64,000 nucleotides of DNA from NCBI GenBank assembly GCA_019638595.1, contig JAHBTJ010000005.1, forward strand, positions 1 to 64,000, read 5' to 3'. A program made the position numbers and the translations under genes. Under the pieces are notes generated by a model. The model worked only from the letters and a program-made list of their open reading frames with translations, searched no databases and was not told the origin of the DNA. Every line of letters starts with the position of its first letter. Positions within the stretch are counted from its first letter, which is position 1. Shown one piece after another: positions 62,553 to 64,000 of this stretch. The stretch is from Chitinophagaceae bacterium (lineage in GTDB: Bacteria; Bacteroidota; Bacteroidia; Chitinophagales; Chitinophagaceae).

Positions 62553-63341
62553 ATGCATAATAAAATGAAAGAAGTAAAAATAGCAATGGTGCAGATGCTG
62601 GTAAAAGGGAATGATATAGCCTCCAACCTTGCCAATGCAGAAAGATGTTTGCAGGAGGCAGCGGCAAATGGTGCTGATATTGCCGTGTTACCGGAATGCA
62701 TGGATATTGGCTGGACTCACCCGGGCAGCCGGGAGTTTGCCGGAACCATACCTGGCGGGGAGGTATTTAGCAGGCTAAGTACCGCTGCTGCCAAATGGAA
62801 AATATTGGTGTGTTCGGGTCTTACTGAAAGGGATAACGACAAAGTATATAATACTGCCGTACTGATAGACAGCAATGGTGATTTGCTTTTAAAGCATCGT
62901 AAGATCAATGAGCTGGATATCGGTAAGCCATATTATGCTACCGGCGACAGGATCAACACTGCGGATACAACATTTGGCCGCCTGGGGGTGATGATCTGCG
63001 CGGATGCGATCGTGGAAGACAGGTCTATTACAACCGCGCTGGCAAGGATGGAACCGGCTATTATCTTATCCCCCTGCGCCTGGGCTGTACCACCGGGCTA
63101 CGATAATAATATCCAGCCTTACGGCGATCTGTGGAGAGATGCCTATATGCCCATTGCGGAAAAATTTGCTACTTACATTATAGGCGTAAGCAATACCGGT
63201 CATATGGAAGCTGGCCCCTGGAAAGGCTGGGACTGTATCGGTGCTTCTATTGCGGTAGACAATACAGGAAAGCAAATGGTACAGTTGCCATTTGGGGTAA
63301 CTGCCCAGGCAATTGTGTATATACATTGCCAGATAAATTAA
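62553..63341 (+). CDS. Carbon-nitrogen hydrolase (nitrilase superfamily)
   Basis: The 262-residue cytoplasmic protein has the catalytic triad Glu48 (LPECMD), Lys117 (KHRKINE) and Cys149 (MICADAI), all intact, with a second Glu-region in LLLKHRKINELD. It hydrolyses an amide or nitrile; the substrate is unknown. Start at 62553 or, four codons later, at 62565 (MKEVKIAMVQM). The gap upstream is the nested palindromic element, so it may not share the ThuA transcript fully. Confidence 0.9.
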   Translation: MHNKMKEVKIAMVQMLVKGNDIASNLANAERCLQEAAANGADIAVLPECMDIGWTHPGSREFAGTIPGGEVFSRLSTAAAKWKILVCSGLTERDNDKVYNTAVLIDSNGDLLLKHRKINELDIGKPYYATGDRINTADTTFGRLGVMICADAIVEDRSITTALARMEPAIILSPCAWAVPPGYDNNIQPYGDLWRDAYMPIAEKFATYIIGVSNTGHMEAGPWKGWDCIGASIAVDNTGKQMVQLPFGVTAQAIVYIHCQIN

Positions 63342-63414
63342 GGGATCGGCATAAAGTTACTTTTTGCATGGGAAGTTTTGCAGCCCTGTACGTTTATACC
63401 ATAACAACTTATAC

Positions 63415-64000
63415 ATGGCATATATAGAACGGCAAATCGCGCAGTTGATCTTAAAATATTTTTCGGAGGAATTAAATACACTCGAAGAGGCGGAACTGGA
63501 AAGCTGGTTGGCTGCATCTCCCCGTAACCGCCGTTTTTTTGACGGGCTTAGTGAAGAAGATGATTTCATACGTTTACTGGCACAGGAAGAGCTGGACAGG
63601 GAGAACAAGATAGAGCAAAAAATACTTCAGAAAATACAGGAGAAAATACGAACCTCCGAAAAGGATGATGAGGATGGATTTATACCGGCTAAAATTTCGC
63701 GAATCAGCCGCAGTATATGGATCGCGGCTGCAAGTGTAATAATAGTGCTGGGCATTGGCATATATTTTTGGAGCAGGGCGGATGCGGCAAAACAGGATGG
63801 AAAGCCAACGCTGGTGAAAACCACTAACGATGTTTTACCGGGCAGCGATCGTGCAATACTTACTCTTTCTAACGGGCAGGAGATTGAATTAAATACAAAA
63901 GGCGGGGAAGTAATAATGGATGGAGAATTGCCTATAGCCAATAATGATGGGGAATTGAAGTATTCCGGATCTGGTAAAACGGTATACAATACCATGACCA
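63415..64000 (+). CDS. FecR-family anti-sigma factor, 3' end beyond window
   Basis: The frame runs open from ATG 63415 to the window edge (195 complete codons). It has a cytoplasmic N-terminal part (about 1-100; LAASPRNRRFFDGLSEED), one membrane segment (about 101-119; IWIAAASVIIVLGIGIYFW) and the start of the FecR periplasmic domain (PGSDRAILTLSNGQEIELN...). It is the probable partner of the ECF sigma factor at 57384; a SusC-like receptor would be expected next. The ORF has no stop inside the window. Confidence 0.85.
   Translation, partial: MAYIERQIAQLILKYFSEELNTLEEAELESWLAASPRNRRFFDGLSEEDDFIRLLAQEELDRENKIEQKILQKIQEKIRTSEKDDEDGFIPAKISRISRSIWIAAASVIIVLGIGIYFWSRADAAKQDGKPTLVKTTNDVLPGSDRAILTLSNGQEIELNTKGGEVIMDGELPIANNDGELKYSGSGKTVYNTMT

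Overview
The window reads as chromosomal DNA of a Bacteroidota bacterium, most likely of the Chitinophagaceae. Supporting signs are a sufA-B-C-D-S-E-sufT run, a DUF3822-rsmD pair, MnmD as a stand-alone methyltransferase, many secreted lipoproteins, an ECF sigma factor with a FecR-type anti-sigma gene, promoter-like TAnnTTTG boxes, and frequent TTG/GTG starts with little Shine-Dalgarno sequence. The genus is inference.

Layout. 1-2041 is the right part of an IS21-family element (istA cut by the window edge, istB complete). It has broken a small membrane-protein gene (to 2262), next to a secreted protein gene (to 2746). After about 730 bp without a convincing gene come housekeeping genes: rocD, ispE, a DUF151 nuclease, etfBA (all minus), then a TPR protein, tilS, an alpha-glucan phosphorylase-like gene, a thioesterase, slyD, a namZ-like DUF1343 gene, fmt, and a membrane TIR protein (to 17744). 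17806-24150 is the SUF iron-sulfur operon on the minus strand. 24368-29456 is a tight plus-strand run with overlaps: DUF3822, rsmD, 5-FCL, lpxK, rnr. Then come a polyprenyl synthase, a LacI regulator, an Fsr-like exporter, a sterol-desaturase-like protein, a phosphotriesterase-like hydrolase, a nitronate monooxygenase/FabK-like enzyme, mnmD, def, rnz, BON/SH3 proteins, a minus-strand tRNA-like gene with an odd anticodon loop (41879-41949), and a TlpA-like thioredoxin (to 44651).

45358-63341 is a catabolic accessory region. A first cluster holds an epimerase/dehydratase, a DapA-like aldolase, an M20 amidohydrolase and a GMC oxidoreductase, followed by a LacI regulator. A second holds two paralogous lipoproteins of about 1010 residues (dehydrogenase-type beta-propeller, HEAT-like region, single-haem CxxCH domain), a DUF1080 protein, a ThuA-like lipoprotein and a nitrilase. 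An ECF sigma gene lies inside this cluster, and its probable FecR partner lies at the right edge, about 5.4 kb away. Together the genes suggest periplasmic oxidation and hydrolysis of sugars or glycosides, with electrons passed to c-type haem domains; the substrate cannot be read from sequence.

The most unusual features are: a family of degenerate repeats (TTTATAGTTTGTAG-like, AATTTCAAAT-like and GCAGGTTGCAGG-like units) filling at least seven intergenic gaps and apparently inserted in frame inside tilS; a 290-bp nested palindromic element before the nitrilase; the tRNA-like gene lacking U33; a phosphorylase homologue with Thr where the cofactor Lys is expected; and an RsmD with GPPY in place of the usual D/N-PPY motif.
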